A stretch of DNA of 64,000 nucleotides from Vreelandella nigrificans (GCF_002374315.1 NZ_NWUX01000002.1:301730-365729); one strand, 5' to 3'; counted from the first letter of the stretch, positions 8,956 to 21,199 are shown. The notes: generated from the letters alone by a model not told the origin. Program-made: numbers and translations.

Positions 8956-10962
8956 ATGTTCATTAAAATGATTCCAGAAATTGGTCACTTTGCCCTGGTT
9001 ATTGCCCTGCTAATGGCGATAGTGCAGGCGATTATGCCCCTGGTTGGGGCGGCTACGCGTCGGCCGTTATGGATGGCCTATGGTCGACCAATGGCGACAG
9101 GTCAGTTTTTCTTTGTCGCGATTGCCTATATCTGCCTAACGACAAGCTATATGTTAGATGACTTTAGCGTTGCTAACGTTGCCAATAACTCTAACTCACT
9201 ACTGCCCTGGTACTATAAATTTAGTGCGGTGTGGGGTAACCATGAAGGCTCGGTGCTGCTTTGGAGCTTGATGCTAGCGGGGTGGGGGTATGCGGCATCA
9301 GTCTTCTCCGGTGACCTGCCACGAGACATGGTCGCACGTGTCCAAGGCGTTATGGGGATGGTGTGCGTTGGCTTCCTGCTGTTTATTTTAATGACCTCAA
9401 ATCCCTTCGAGCGCCTGCTACCAAACATGCCGCAGGATGGTGCTGATCTTAACCCGCTACTTCAGGACTTTGGCCTGATCGTACACCCGCCGATGCTCTA
9501 TATGGGCTATGTGGGCTTCTCTGTCGTCTTTGCTTTTGCTATTGCTGCGCTTTTGGGTGGTCGTTTGGACGCTGCATGGACCCGCTGGGCACGCCCTTGG
9601 ACGAATCTTGCTTGGGCATTTCTTACCGTGGGTATCGCCTTGGGTAGTTGGTGGGCTTACTACGAGCTTGGCTGGGGCGGCTGGTGGTTCTGGGACCCGG
9701 TCGAAAACGCATCGCTGCTGCCTTGGCTTACGGGTACTGCGCTAATGCACTCTTTGGCAGTAACAGAAAAGCGCGGCTCATTTAAAAGCTGGTCGGTACT
9801 GTTGGCGATTTCGACCTTCTCGCTGTCACTGCTGGGCACTTTCTTGGTACGTTCCGGTGTTCTGACATCGGTACACGCTTTTGCCAACGACCCATCCCGT
9901 GGTTTCTTTATACTGATGCTGCTGACGATTACGGTGACCCTCTCACTGCTGGTATTTGCACTGCGTGCGCCACGGGTAAGTCACAAAGTTGGTTTTAACT
10001 GGCTTTCCCGCGACTCTCTGCTGCTAATCAACAATATTCTGCTGGTCATTATGACGGTCACTGTATTGTTGGGAACGGTGTATCCGTTAATCCTCGATTC
10101 CATGGGGTTGGGTAAAATCAGCGTTGGGCCTCCTTACTTTAACGCACTATTTGTACCACTAACGGTCGTGATGTGTATCTTCATGGGTCTTGGCCCCATG
10201 GCCCGTTGGAAAGGAATGGCTGCTGGTGAGCTAGTCCGCAAGCTATGGCTTGCGGGAGCGGCATCATTGGTTCTAGGCGCTGCAGCACCGCTGCTGTATA
10301 GCGGAGAGTGGGACCTTTGGGTGGCTTTAGGGATTATTTCGGCGCTTTGGATTGTTCTGCCCATGGCACGTGATCTATTTGATAAGACCCGCCATGCAAG
10401 CTCGTTTGTGGCTGGCCTTCGCAAGCTCTCACTTGCCTATTGGGGCATGGTGTTAGGGCATGTTGGTATTGCGGTCACCATCGTGGGAGTGGCCATTGTT
10501 TCCAACTACAATATCGAGCGCAACGTCCGCATGTCGCCAGGAACCATGGTAGAAGTCGCTGGCTACCAGTTCACCATGACCGAGCTTACTAGCCGTCGTG
10601 GGCCTAATTTCTTGGCAGACACTTCGATTATCCAGGTGCAGCGTGGCGAATCGGGGCGTAGCTTTGTGATGCGCCCAGAGAAACGCCTTTATCTGGCTAC
10701 CGGTATGCCAATGACCCAGGTAGCCCTGCGACCAGGCTTGTTCCGTGACCTCTATGTTGCCATGGGAGAGGACCTGGAAGACGGTAGCTACGCCATGCGC
10801 ATTCAATATAAACCGTTTGTGCGCTGGCTATGGTTGGGTGGTTTGCTAATGGCATTTGGCGGCATCCTGGCCGTTATCGATAAGCGCTATCGTCGTGTAA
10901 CTGCGCGCAGTACAGCGCCCGCAACTGCTGGCCAAGTGTCGTCGAAGGAGGCTACAGCATGA
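8956..10962 (+). CDS. ccmF: Heme lyase subunit CcmF
   Basis: This 668-residue multi-helix membrane protein has the WWD heme-binding motif GWGGWWFWDPVENAS near residue 240, preceded by DFGLIVHPPMLYMGY and followed by SLLGTFLVRSGVLTSVHAF, all hallmarks of CcmF. With CcmH and CcmI it ligates heme to CXXCH apocytochromes. The start may be ATG 8956 or ATG 8968. Its stop overlaps ccmG by four bases. Confidence 0.96.
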   Translation: MFIKMIPEIGHFALVIALLMAIVQAIMPLVGAATRRPLWMAYGRPMATGQFFFVAIAYICLTTSYMLDDFSVANVANNSNSLLPWYYKFSAVWGNHEGSVLLWSLMLAGWGYAASVFSGDLPRDMVARVQGVMGMVCVGFLLFILMTSNPFERLLPNMPQDGADLNPLLQDFGLIVHPPMLYMGYVGFSVVFAFAIAALLGGRLDAAWTRWARPWTNLAWAFLTVGIALGSWWAYYELGWGGWWFWDPVENASLLPWLTGTALMHSLAVTEKRGSFKSWSVLLAISTFSLSLLGTFLVRSGVLTSVHAFANDPSRGFFILMLLTITVTLSLLVFALRAPRVSHKVGFNWLSRDSLLLINNILLVIMTVTVLLGTVYPLILDSMGLGKISVGPPYFNALFVPLTVVMCIFMGLGPMARWKGMAAGELVRKLWLAGAASLVLGAAAPLLYSGEWDLWVALGIISALWIVLPMARDLFDKTRHASSFVAGLRKLSLAYWGMVLGHVGIAVTIVGVAIVSNYNIERNVRMSPGTMVEVAGYQFTMTELTSRRGPNFLADTSIIQVQRGESGRSFVMRPEKRLYLATGMPMTQVALRPGLFRDLYVAMGEDLEDGSYAMRIQYKPFVRWLWLGGLLMAFGGILAVIDKRYRRVTARSTAPATAGQVSSKEATA

Positions 10963-11486
10963 CCCGGCGGTTGCTGCTCCTACTGCTACCAATAGGCTTT
11001 ATTGGTATTGCGCTGTTTCTTTATCAAGGATTGGGGATTAATCCCTCCGACCGGGATTCGGCGCTCATGGCGCGTGAATTTCCTGCTTTTGAAGCCAGCA
11101 CACTGCGCGATGAGCATCGTCGGGTAGATCAAACGTTGCTGACAGGCGAGGTTACCCTGGTCAATGTCTGGGGCGAATGGTGCCCTGCCTGTAAGCAAGA
11201 AATGCCTCAACTGTTGGAGTTGGCAGACAATAATATTCGTATGGTAGGTATCAACTATCGCGATACCCGTGAAAAAGGGTTGGAGTTCTTAAGCGAGTTT
11301 GGTGACCCCTTTGAGGTCAATATTTTTGACCCCGATGGCAGCCTTGGCTTTGACCTTGGTGTCTATGGTGCGCCGGAGACCTTTTTAGTCGATGCCGACG
11401 GTGTTATTCGCTATCACCATAAAGGCTATGTATCGCCTGAAGATGTTCGCGAACGCATTTTGCCGGAGGTGGAAAAATGGCGTTAA
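10959..11486 (+). CDS. ccmG: Thiol:disulfide interchange protein CcmG/DsbE
   Basis: This 175-residue membrane-anchored thioredoxin-fold protein has an N-terminal hydrophobic anchor (residues 4-24) and the active site WCPAC, with Cys75 and Cys78 in WGEWCPACKQEMP. The cis-proline region GAPETFLVDADG is present. It reduces apocytochrome CXXCH cysteines before heme attachment. It overlaps ccmF by 4 and ccmH by 10 bases. Confidence 0.95.
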   Translation: MTRRLLLLLLPIGFIGIALFLYQGLGINPSDRDSALMAREFPAFEASTLRDEHRRVDQTLLTGEVTLVNVWGEWCPACKQEMPQLLELADNNIRMVGINYRDTREKGLEFLSEFGDPFEVNIFDPDGSLGFDLGVYGAPETFLVDADGVIRYHHKGYVSPEDVRERILPEVEKWR

Positions 11487-11947
11487 TTCGTACGTTCTCA
11501 GCAGCTTTTATGTTGCTTTTTGCAGTAAGCGCGATTGCCGGTGGCATTGAGGTTAGAGAGTTTGATGACCCAGTGATGGAGAAGCGCTACCGTGACTTAA
11601 CCGCTTCTATGCGTTGCCCGCTATGTGAAAATCAAGCAATCGATGATTCTGATGCGCCCATTTCAGGTGATATGCGTGAACGGGTTTACCTGCTGCTCCA
11701 AGATGGTCAATCAGACATAGAAATTATCGACCATATGGTACAGCGTTTTGGCGATTATATTCTGTACAACCCTCGGTTGGAAAATCGCACCTATTTGCTA
11801 TGGGGGCTTCCTATAGGGCTGATATTTGTCGGGGTCCTGGTGGTCATATTAATGGTTCGTGCCCGCCGCAATGCCTCTGCAAAAGCTCTCAGCGCTGAAG
11901 AGCGCGCCCGTCTGGATGCCCTGATTAACCGCGAGAGGTCTTCATGA
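11477..11947 (+). CDS. ccmH: Cytochrome c maturation thioreductase CcmH
   Basis: This 156-residue protein has a cleavable or anchoring N-terminal segment (residues 1-22), the RCPLC redox motif with Cys47 and Cys50 followed by ENQAIDDSDA, and a membrane helix at about residues 108-127. This is the short CcmH (CcmL-type) form. The TPR part is carried separately by ccmI, as in Pseudomonas. It overlaps ccmI by four bases. Confidence 0.95.
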   Translation: MALIRTFSAAFMLLFAVSAIAGGIEVREFDDPVMEKRYRDLTASMRCPLCENQAIDDSDAPISGDMRERVYLLLQDGQSDIEIIDHMVQRFGDYILYNPRLENRTYLLWGLPIGLIFVGVLVVILMVRARRNASAKALSAEERARLDALINRERSS

Positions 11948-13191
11948 CACCGCTTTGGATTGCAATTGCTCTACTATTACTGCCCGCCTTGTGGCTACTG
12001 ATAGCGCCAATGCGCAGTGCTCGTACGCTGAGTGACCAGCTACACCACTTTGAAGCCAACGACACCTCCGCCGAACAGAACGTGGCGATCTTTAAACGCC
12101 GCTTGGCCTCCTTGGAAGCCGCCTATGAACGAGGCGATATCGATGAAGCTCGCTTTGCAGAAGACCGCCTAGAACTTGAGCGCAGTCTGCTGGAAGATAC
12201 GGTTATCCAAACCAAGCGGCCATTAAAAGCTGCCACTTCCGGTAAGCTGGTAGTCCCCCTTGTAATGGTAAGTGTTGTTGTCGCGAGTGTGTTTTGGTAT
12301 CAGCAGCACGGTGCTGAGGGCGACCTCACGCTTTATGCTATTCAGCAGGAAGTGAGAAACGACCCGGATGGCTCCTTAGCGATGTACCTTGAGCGTATGG
12401 AGGCCGAAACCGAGCGGCAGCCCAATAACCCCAACGTATGGAGCTTACTCTTTCCGCTATACCGCGATTCAGGCCAGCCAGAGAAAGCTGCCGCTGCATT
12501 AGAGCGGTTAATGGAAATCGATGGCCGTACTCCACCGCTACTTGCCCAGTTAACCCAATTGCGTTTCTTTATGGCTGAGCGCGAGCTAACTCCAGAGGTT
12601 CAGGCGCTGGTAGATGAAACGTTAGAGCAAGATCCACGCCAGCCCACGGTGCTTGGTGTGTTGGGTATTTATGCTTTTGACAATGGTGACTATGAAGTAG
12701 CTATTGATCGCTGGCGCCGTGCCTCAGCTAATATTGAAGACTCGAATACTGCTGCTTCACTGCGTGATGGCATTCGTGTTGCCCAGCAGCGTTTAGGCAT
12801 TGAGCCAGAAACAGCCGATGTGGCGGCGGCACAAAGTCCAGGGGTTCGGGTTAAAGTGTCTCTGGATGACGCCTTAGTTGGCAGCGTCGATGATGATGCG
12901 ACAGTGTTTATTACTGCGCGAGATAGAGAGGGTGAGTTGCCACCGTTAGCGGTCGTGCGCGCTCAGGTATCGGAGCTACCTATCACCGTGGTGCTAGATG
13001 ACGCTGCCGCTATGTCGCCCCAGGCACAAATCTCCCAGGTGCGCGACGTGCGTCTGATGGTGCGTGTTTCACCTTCTGGTCAGGCAACGCCTCAACCAGG
13101 AGATTTATTTGGCGACTTAGAAAACGTCAGCGTAGGTCCTATTAGTGAAGATGAAGCGGCAAATGTTGTTATTGACCGCATTTTTGAATAA
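11944..13191 (+). CDS. ccmI: Cytochrome c maturation TPR protein CcmI
   Basis: This 415-residue protein has two membrane helices (about 1-22 and 100-118) enclosing a cytoplasmic leucine-zipper-like loop with FKRRLASLEAAYERGDID, a motif typical of CcmI/CycH. TPR-like repeats at about 150-280 and a C-terminal beta-rich domain follow. It presents apocytochrome c to the heme lyase. Last gene of the ccm operon; its stop codon is the first triplet of a 15-bp tandem repeat. Confidence 0.92.
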   Translation: MTPLWIAIALLLLPALWLLIAPMRSARTLSDQLHHFEANDTSAEQNVAIFKRRLASLEAAYERGDIDEARFAEDRLELERSLLEDTVIQTKRPLKAATSGKLVVPLVMVSVVVASVFWYQQHGAEGDLTLYAIQQEVRNDPDGSLAMYLERMEAETERQPNNPNVWSLLFPLYRDSGQPEKAAAALERLMEIDGRTPPLLAQLTQLRFFMAERELTPEVQALVDETLEQDPRQPTVLGVLGIYAFDNGDYEVAIDRWRRASANIEDSNTAASLRDGIRVAQQRLGIEPETADVAAAQSPGVRVKVSLDDALVGSVDDDATVFITARDREGELPPLAVVRAQVSELPITVVLDDAAAMSPQAQISQVRDVRLMVRVSPSGQATPQPGDLFGDLENVSVGPISEDEAANVVIDRIFE

Positions 13192-13233
13192 CCACTGCGG
13201 TAGTAACCACTACTGTAGTAACCGCTACAAAGG
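13189..13233. repeat. Tandem repeat, 15-bp unit, 3 copies, starting at the ccmI stop
   Basis: Units TAACCACTGCGGTAG, TAACCACTACTGTAG and TAACCGCTACAAAGG run from 13189 to 13233. The first unit begins with the ccmI stop codon and the last ends 6 bases before smc. Every unit carries a TAA in the ccmI frame, so loss of the first stop would still end translation. Confidence 0.8.
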
Positions 13234-13239
13234 GCCGCA

Positions 13240-16200
13240 ATGCGCTTAACCTCTATTCGTCTAGTTGGGTTTAAGTCCTTTGTTGACCCCGTTACGGTGC
13301 CCTTCGATGGCAATATGACCGCTATCGTTGGGCCAAACGGCTGTGGCAAATCCAATATCATCGATGCCGTGCGTTGGGTAATGGGAGAGTCCTCCGCGAA
13401 AACCCTGCGTGGCGAGTCCATGGCAGACGTTATCTTTAATGGCTCGACGGGGCGTAAGCCCATTGGTCAAGCCTCCATTGAGCTTAAATTTGATAACCGC
13501 GATGGTGGCATGGGCGGCGTGTATGCCCAGTATGCAGAAATTGCTGTTAAACGCTTAGTAACCCGCGATGGTCAATCTAACTACTTCTTTAATGGTCAGA
13601 AGTGTCGCCGACGGGATATTGCGGATCTTTTTATGGGCACCGGGCTTGGCCCGCGCTCCTACGCCATTATTGGTCAGGGGATGATTTCGCGGCTTATTGA
13701 AGCCCGCCCCGATGATTTACGCGCCACGCTGGAGGAAGCCGCTGGCATCTCCAAGTATAAAGAGCGTCGTCGTGAAACCGAAAACCGCATGCGGCGTACT
13801 CAGGAGAACTTAGAGCGGTTAGACGATATTCGTGAAGAGCTCGACAAGCAGTTGGAGCGCCTTAAACGTCAAGCCGAAGCGGCAAAACGCTACCAGGATT
13901 TAAAGCAGCAGGAATATCGCTTAAAGGGCGAGCTGGCTTTGCTACGTGGTCGTACGTTGCGTGTTGAACAGTCTCATCAGGAGAGTCGAGTTCGCGAGCT
14001 GGAAATCGCTGTCGAGAAAGATGTATTCGGCGTCCGTCAATGTGAAACTCGACTGGAGCAGGCTCGGGAACAGCACGATGAGCTAGCTGAGGTGCTGGAT
14101 CGCCACCAGCAGCAGTTTTATGAAACTACCACTCGCATTGCCCGTCTAGAACAGGATCAAGCCCACCGCCGTAGTCGTGAAGCACAGCTAGCAAACGATA
14201 TTGCCACGGCCCGCCGTGACCTTGATGATCAGCGTCAGGTAAGCGAAGGCGATCAGGAGCGGCTTGCGACGATAGATGAGCGGCTTGAGGAGCTGCTTCC
14301 CGAACACGCAGCACTTGAAGAGCAGTTAGAAGCACTTGAGCAAGCCCTTGCCGATGCCAGCCCAGCTCTGGAAGCTGCTGAACAGCAGTGGTCCGATGCT
14401 GAGAATCACTGGCGGGATGCCAGTCGTGCAGCGGATCGTAGCCAGGATCAATTGCGTGATTTAGAGCAGCGCATTGCACGCTTGCAGACCGAGAAGCAGC
14501 GTCGTCGCCAACAGCGAGGCGAGCTTGCTGATGTCGCGGCACTGCGTAATGAATATCTTGAATGCCAAGCACAACGGCAAGAAGCCGACCAACGGGCTAA
14601 CGAATTTAAAGTCGAACGCGAGCAGTGGCAGCAGCGTTATAGTGACGCCAAAGCCGCCTATCAACAGGCTGTTCAGTCCCGCGATCAGCAGCGTGCTGAG
14701 CTTAGCCAGTATCAAGGCGAGCTGGCATCACTGCAGGCTTTAATAGATGCCGCCTTAGCTGACCATGATCCCCATCTTAGCGAAACATTAGCCGCCCATG
14801 GCCTCGCTGATGCACCACAGTTAGGTGAAGCCATTAGTGTGGTGCCAGGTTGGGAGCGAGTGATTTCCTCGCTGCTTGCCCCATGGTTAAACGCTCGACT
14901 AGTCGATGCAGAGCAATTAAAGGCCTTACCTGAAGCGCTTGCCACTGAGTGGGTCTTAATCGACCAAGCAACACACTCTACCCCTTCTCATGATCGCCTC
15001 GATGCATTAGTTACTGGTGCCGGAGCATTGGGAGAGTGGTTGGCGAGTATTTATTACGTAGATACCAATGAAGAGGCCAGTGCACTACTGCCTGCTTTGG
15101 CTCCAGGGGAAAGTGTTGTTAGCCGTGAGGGCGTATGGCGTGGGCGCGGTTGGCTGCACCAGCAGGCCAATGGCGAAGGCGTTGATGCGCTTCTCATCAC
15201 TCGTCGCCGGTTTGACGAACTTGCCGCCCAGCGCGAGCAGGTAGAAGAGGCCCTGGCGCTGTTAGACGAACAGTGCAATGCTGCAAGCGAAGCCATTGAA
15301 ACCTTAGAGCTTACGCGTGAGCAACAGGTCGAGCAGGAGCGAGCCCATGCTGCAACCCTCCAACAGTTTGCAGTAAAAGAGCAGCGCCTCGCCCAGCACC
15401 TGGAGCATTTAGAGGGTCGTGCGACGGAGCTGGATGACGAGCTTGCCCAGTTGCAAGAGAGTGAGGCAGAACTAACACTTACCTTAGAAGAGCAGCGTGC
15501 CCGTTGGCATGGTGCTATGGAGCAGTTGGAAGTAGCTGCTGAATCCCGCGAAACCAGCGCTGCACAGCGTAGCCATAAGCGTGAACAGCGCGAACAGCTA
15601 AACTTACAGCATTCGCCGCTTAAAGCGCGCCAGCAAGCATTAGCGCTTGAGCGTGAGCGACTGAACGCCGAGCGTGAAAGTTTACGTGCCCAGCAAGCCC
15701 GTAGTAGTGATAGCGAAGAGCGAATATTGTTACGTATTGCCGAGTTAGAAGAGTCTCGGGAGATGCTAATAGAGCCGGATGAACTGGCCGGTGAAGAGCT
15801 GGAAGAATTACTGCATCAGCGTGAACAGCAGGAGCGCCGTTTAAACGACACCCGCCAGCAGGCTCAAGCACTTGCTGAGCAGTTGCGTAATGACGAGTTG
15901 GCTCGCCAGCAGCATGAGCGTAACTTAGAGCAGAGCCGTGAACAGCTTCAACAGCGACGAATGGATGTGCAGGCGCTGGCATTGAAGGCTGCTACCCAAG
16001 ATGAGCAGTTGGCAGAACTAGGTCACGATGCAGAAGCACTTGCTGAACACTTGCCTAATGACGCTAGTGAAACAGCTTGGCAGGAGCGTTTAGAGAATAC
16101 ATCGGATAAAATTCGTCGCCTGGGCGCTATTAACCTTGCGGCGATTGAAGAGTATGACCAGCAGGCTGAGCGGCGGAACTACCTGGAAGCCCAGCACGCC

Positions 16201-16734
16201 GAGCTAACCGAAGCGCTGGAAACCTTAGAGCGGGCAATTAAACGCATTGACCAGGAAACCCGTATACGCTTTCGGGAGACCTTCGAGCAGGTTAATACAG
16301 GGCTGCAAACATTGTTTCCTCGCGTGTTTGGCGGCGGTGCTGCCTGGTTAACGCTAACGGGGGATGATCTGCTGGAAACTGGCGTGGCGATTATGGCCCG
16401 CCCACCTGGTAAGAAAAACAGCACGATTCATCTATTATCAGGCGGCGAAAAGGCGTTAACCGCACTTTCTTTAGTGTTTGCCATTTTCCAGCTGAATCCT
16501 GCGCCTTTTTGTATGCTGGATGAAGTCGATGCGCCTTTAGATGATGCCAACGTAGGTCGTTATGCAAAGTTGGTAAAAGAAATGTCCGAAAGCGTGCAGT
16601 TTATCTACATTACTCACAATAAAATTGCCATGGAGGCCGCTGAGCGTCTGATGGGGGTTACCATGCAGGAGCCTGGCGTATCGCGCCTAGTATCGGTAGG
16701 TATTGATGAAGCTGCAGCGTTAGTGGATGAGTAA
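13240..16734 (+). CDS. smc: Chromosome segregation protein SMC
   Basis: This 1164-residue SMC ATPase has Walker A GPNGCGKSN at residues 31-39, a long coiled coil, a divergent hinge at about 500-650, a second coiled coil, the ABC signature LSGGEKA at 1066-1072 and Walker B with MLDEVDAPLDD near 1092-1102. Many gammaproteobacteria use MukB instead; this is the SMC type found in Pseudomonas and Halomonas. It compacts and resolves the chromosome with ScpA and ScpB, which are not encoded here. The heptad regions are rich in Gln, Glu and Arg. Confidence 0.96.
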   Translation: MRLTSIRLVGFKSFVDPVTVPFDGNMTAIVGPNGCGKSNIIDAVRWVMGESSAKTLRGESMADVIFNGSTGRKPIGQASIELKFDNRDGGMGGVYAQYAEIAVKRLVTRDGQSNYFFNGQKCRRRDIADLFMGTGLGPRSYAIIGQGMISRLIEARPDDLRATLEEAAGISKYKERRRETENRMRRTQENLERLDDIREELDKQLERLKRQAEAAKRYQDLKQQEYRLKGELALLRGRTLRVEQSHQESRVRELEIAVEKDVFGVRQCETRLEQAREQHDELAEVLDRHQQQFYETTTRIARLEQDQAHRRSREAQLANDIATARRDLDDQRQVSEGDQERLATIDERLEELLPEHAALEEQLEALEQALADASPALEAAEQQWSDAENHWRDASRAADRSQDQLRDLEQRIARLQTEKQRRRQQRGELADVAALRNEYLECQAQRQEADQRANEFKVEREQWQQRYSDAKAAYQQAVQSRDQQRAELSQYQGELASLQALIDAALADHDPHLSETLAAHGLADAPQLGEAISVVPGWERVISSLLAPWLNARLVDAEQLKALPEALATEWVLIDQATHSTPSHDRLDALVTGAGALGEWLASIYYVDTNEEASALLPALAPGESVVSREGVWRGRGWLHQQANGEGVDALLITRRRFDELAAQREQVEEALALLDEQCNAASEAIETLELTREQQVEQERAHAATLQQFAVKEQRLAQHLEHLEGRATELDDELAQLQESEAELTLTLEEQRARWHGAMEQLEVAAESRETSAAQRSHKREQREQLNLQHSPLKARQQALALERERLNAERESLRAQQARSSDSEERILLRIAELEESREMLIEPDELAGEELEELLHQREQQERRLNDTRQQAQALAEQLRNDELARQQHERNLEQSREQLQQRRMDVQALALKAATQDEQLAELGHDAEALAEHLPNDASETAWQERLENTSDKIRRLGAINLAAIEEYDQQAERRNYLEAQHAELTEALETLERAIKRIDQETRIRFRETFEQVNTGLQTLFPRVFGGGAAWLTLTGDDLLETGVAIMARPPGKKNSTIHLLSGGEKALTALSLVFAIFQLNPAPFCMLDEVDAPLDDANVGRYAKLVKEMSESVQFIYITHNKIAMEAAERLMGVTMQEPGVSRLVSVGIDEAAALVDE

Positions 16735-16972
16735 TGTTGTAAATAATTATCGTGAAAATGGCACTTTTAAGTCGTTCCATAGTCAGAAAAACGGCGTTTA
16801 GTATCGCTTAATGTGGCTTTAATGCGTGAAAATTGGTAAAAATTGGCACTTTTCGTAGTATCCGCGCTATGCTTGGTGATAAATGCTTATTCATAAGAAG
16901 GTTCTATATTCGGGTATGGCATTTAAGTGCTGTGCTCAAGCAACCGGTTAAACGACCCATGGAATGCTCGAC

Positions 16973-19078
16973 ATGGAATTAAGAGAGTGGTTAATCATTC
17001 TAGGACTGGCGCTGGTATCGCTTATCGTAGTTGATGGCGTACGCAGACTTCAACGCCAGCGTCGCGTGCCTCGCTTAGACCAAGCAGTCAAAGACCTGCC
17101 GGCCGCTAAACCGGAAGAGTTTGATGACGCAGCAAAAGAGGCGGAAATCAACTGGGAGTTGCCCAATGGTGGCGCCAGGGTTGTTAAGCCTGCTGACTAT
17201 AGCGGTCTTGGCCGAAAACCTAAATTAGAGCGCCAAGAGCACCCAGGGCCTTCTAAAGTGCTTGCCGATTTTAGGCGCTCTTTTTCGAGGGCAATGCCTA
17301 AACACAAATCTGTGGCCAAGCAAAAATCTGCAGTAAGGCAGGATGCCTCAATTGCTCCTCTAGCTCAAGCTTCAGTAATGTACTCCGATGCGGATATGTT
17401 GGCTACGACTCCAGCTGCGCAATCCGAGCAGAACTCGCCTAAGGCTTTTGAGCAAGAGCGCCAAGATCCAAGTGTATCAGTCGCCAGTGTATCAACATCC
17501 GATACTCCGACAGCCACCAGCAACTCTAATGATATTGCTAACGATGAGGTGGCTAGCACAGAGCCCAAGCAGGAAGCTCTACAACAGGAAGCTCTACAGC
17601 AGGAGAAGGTTAGCACACCCATCGCTGAGCAAGTTACCGCTGTGGAAGAACCGATCGCTGCGGAACAGCCGATAGCGGCTGAATCATCTGCTCCTGAAAC
17701 TGCGCAAAGTCCTGTTGGTAAACCTACCCCCACAGTTAGCGACCATCAGGAGGACGAACGAGCAGAGGAAGAATCAGCTTCAGCGGCGGCTGCTTCGCAG
17801 CAGAAGAAGGCGCTTGATGAAACCCAAACCGAATCTGCATCAACTCCGCTCTCTGCAGTAGATGAAACGTCTTTAGATGTACCCACAACTCAGCAGAGCG
17901 CGGCTGACCAAGACGAACCTGTGTTGCGCGCAGAGCCAGAAGATGCCGCTTTTGCCAAGCACTCTTCTGATGCTCCCAAGCGTCGCCAACTACGTCTAGG
18001 TACTGCGGGCGAGTACAGTGAGTTAGGTGATGATGAAATCGATGAGTACCGCTTAGTTGATTTTGAAGGCATTGCTCGCTCCTTCAAGCGCCGCTTGATT
18101 GAGCGCCGTAAACAGAAAGCCATCAAAAAAGCTGAAAAAGCCAAACGGGCTGAAGCCTTGGCTAAACAGAAAGCAGAGCGCAAAGCACTTGAGGCTGAGC
18201 AGCGCCGCGAAGCGAAAGAAGCTGCTGCAGCGGAGAAAGCGCGTCTTGCCCAGGAGCGTGCAGAGGCTCGTGAAGCAGCCGCTAAAGCAGCGGAGGCACA
18301 GCGTATTGCTCAGGAAGAGGCTCGGGCAGCAGCTGCAGCTGAGGCTATGTCTCAAAGTGCTATGTCTCAAAGTGCTATGTCTCAAAGTGACCGATCTCAC
18401 AGTGTCATGGCTACTGATGGCTACAAGGAGCCTTCGCTTGGGGCTGCAGGCTACGCTGACGACTACTCTCAGGGCTATGACAGTCAGGGCTATGACAGCG
18501 TTGACGAATATGATGAGTACGTAACGGAAGCTTACGCCTCTCAAGACAGTGTGGTGCGTAATCATCCAACGCTAGAAAAAGCTTTACGCCACGATGTGAA
18601 CGGAGAACATGCCAAAGAAACGCTAACTAACGCCGATGAAATGGTAGTTATTAGTGTGCTTTCCCGCGATCCTGAGGGCTTTGACGGAGGCAAGCTTCTT
18701 GAGCTGATGATGGTTTGTGGCCTGCGTTATAGCCGTACCATGGGTATTTTTCATCGCTTCGAAACGGAAAGCTCTGATAGCGAGTTGCAGTTCTCAATGG
18801 TCAACGTGCTTAAACCCGGCACCTTCCCCATTGAAGAGATGGACGACTTCGTCACGCCAGGTATCACACTGCTGATGCCGCTACCTGGTGCTGCAGATAG
18901 TTCGGCCGCCTTTGAAGCCATGGTAGAAACTGCCATGGTATTGGTGCGCCATATGGGAGGCGAGCTGAAAGATGAAAACCACAGCGTGATGACTGCACAA
19001 ACCATCGAATTTTCCCGTCAACGGGTTCATGAATTCGAGCGTCGTAACCGCTTGCATCGCCATATGCAGGCACGCTAG
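16973..19078 (+). CDS. zipA: Cell division protein ZipA with an expanded linker
   Basis: About 701 residues from ATG 16973 (MELREWL; an ATG at 16964 is possible). ZipA tethers FtsZ to the membrane. The N-terminal helix MELREWLIILGLALVSLIVV and the C-terminal FtsZ-binding domain (about the last 145 residues, including MVISVLSRDPEGFDGGKL) are clear. E. coli ZipA has only about 330 residues; the extra length is a low-complexity linker rich in Ala, Gln, Glu and Ser, with a charged Lys/Ala/Glu helix at about 365-460. Small in-frame 15-bp duplications are visible inside it: EALQQ twice, AMSQS three times and YDSQG twice. It precedes ligA, the usual order, and ends in a hairpin terminator. Confidence 0.93.
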   Translation: MELREWLIILGLALVSLIVVDGVRRLQRQRRVPRLDQAVKDLPAAKPEEFDDAAKEAEINWELPNGGARVVKPADYSGLGRKPKLERQEHPGPSKVLADFRRSFSRAMPKHKSVAKQKSAVRQDASIAPLAQASVMYSDADMLATTPAAQSEQNSPKAFEQERQDPSVSVASVSTSDTPTATSNSNDIANDEVASTEPKQEALQQEALQQEKVSTPIAEQVTAVEEPIAAEQPIAAESSAPETAQSPVGKPTPTVSDHQEDERAEEESASAAAASQQKKALDETQTESASTPLSAVDETSLDVPTTQQSAADQDEPVLRAEPEDAAFAKHSSDAPKRRQLRLGTAGEYSELGDDEIDEYRLVDFEGIARSFKRRLIERRKQKAIKKAEKAKRAEALAKQKAERKALEAEQRREAKEAAAAEKARLAQERAEAREAAAKAAEAQRIAQEEARAAAAAEAMSQSAMSQSAMSQSDRSHSVMATDGYKEPSLGAAGYADDYSQGYDSQGYDSVDEYDEYVTEAYASQDSVVRNHPTLEKALRHDVNGEHAKETLTNADEMVVISVLSRDPEGFDGGKLLELMMVCGLRYSRTMGIFHRFETESSDSELQFSMVNVLKPGTFPIEEMDDFVTPGITLLMPLPGAADSSAAFEAMVETAMVLVRHMGGELKDENHSVMTAQTIEFSRQRVHEFERRNRLHRHMQAR
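18344..18403 (+). repeat. In-frame 15-bp repeats in zipA encoding AMSQS
   Basis: GCTATGTCTCAAAGT occurs exactly three times (18344-18388), with a fourth diverged copy to 18403. Related 15-bp doublets occur at 17573-17602 (EALQQ) and 18470-18499 (QGYDS). All are multiples of three, so they lengthen the ZipA linker without changing frame. Confidence 0.9.
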
Positions 19079-19095
19079 ACGCCACGTTGCCTAAG

Positions 19096-19127
19096 CACCC
19101 GCCTTCCTAAAGAAGGCGGGTGTTTTT
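19096..19127 (+). terminator. Rho-independent terminator after zipA
   Basis: A perfect 11-bp stem CACCCGCCTTC/GAAGGCGGGTG (19096-19106 and 19112-19122) with a 5-base loop is followed by TTTTTG. It separates zipA from ligA. Confidence 0.9.
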
Positions 19128-19135
19128 GTTACTAA

Positions 19136-21198
<2,063 letters not shown>

Positions 21199-21199
<1 letters not shown>

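Noticed and set aside
14126..14572. Antisense ORF within smc, and similar long shadows at 3912-4511 and 18053-18565
   Set aside because: They mirror strongly coding frames with no recognisable domains; they are compositional shadows.
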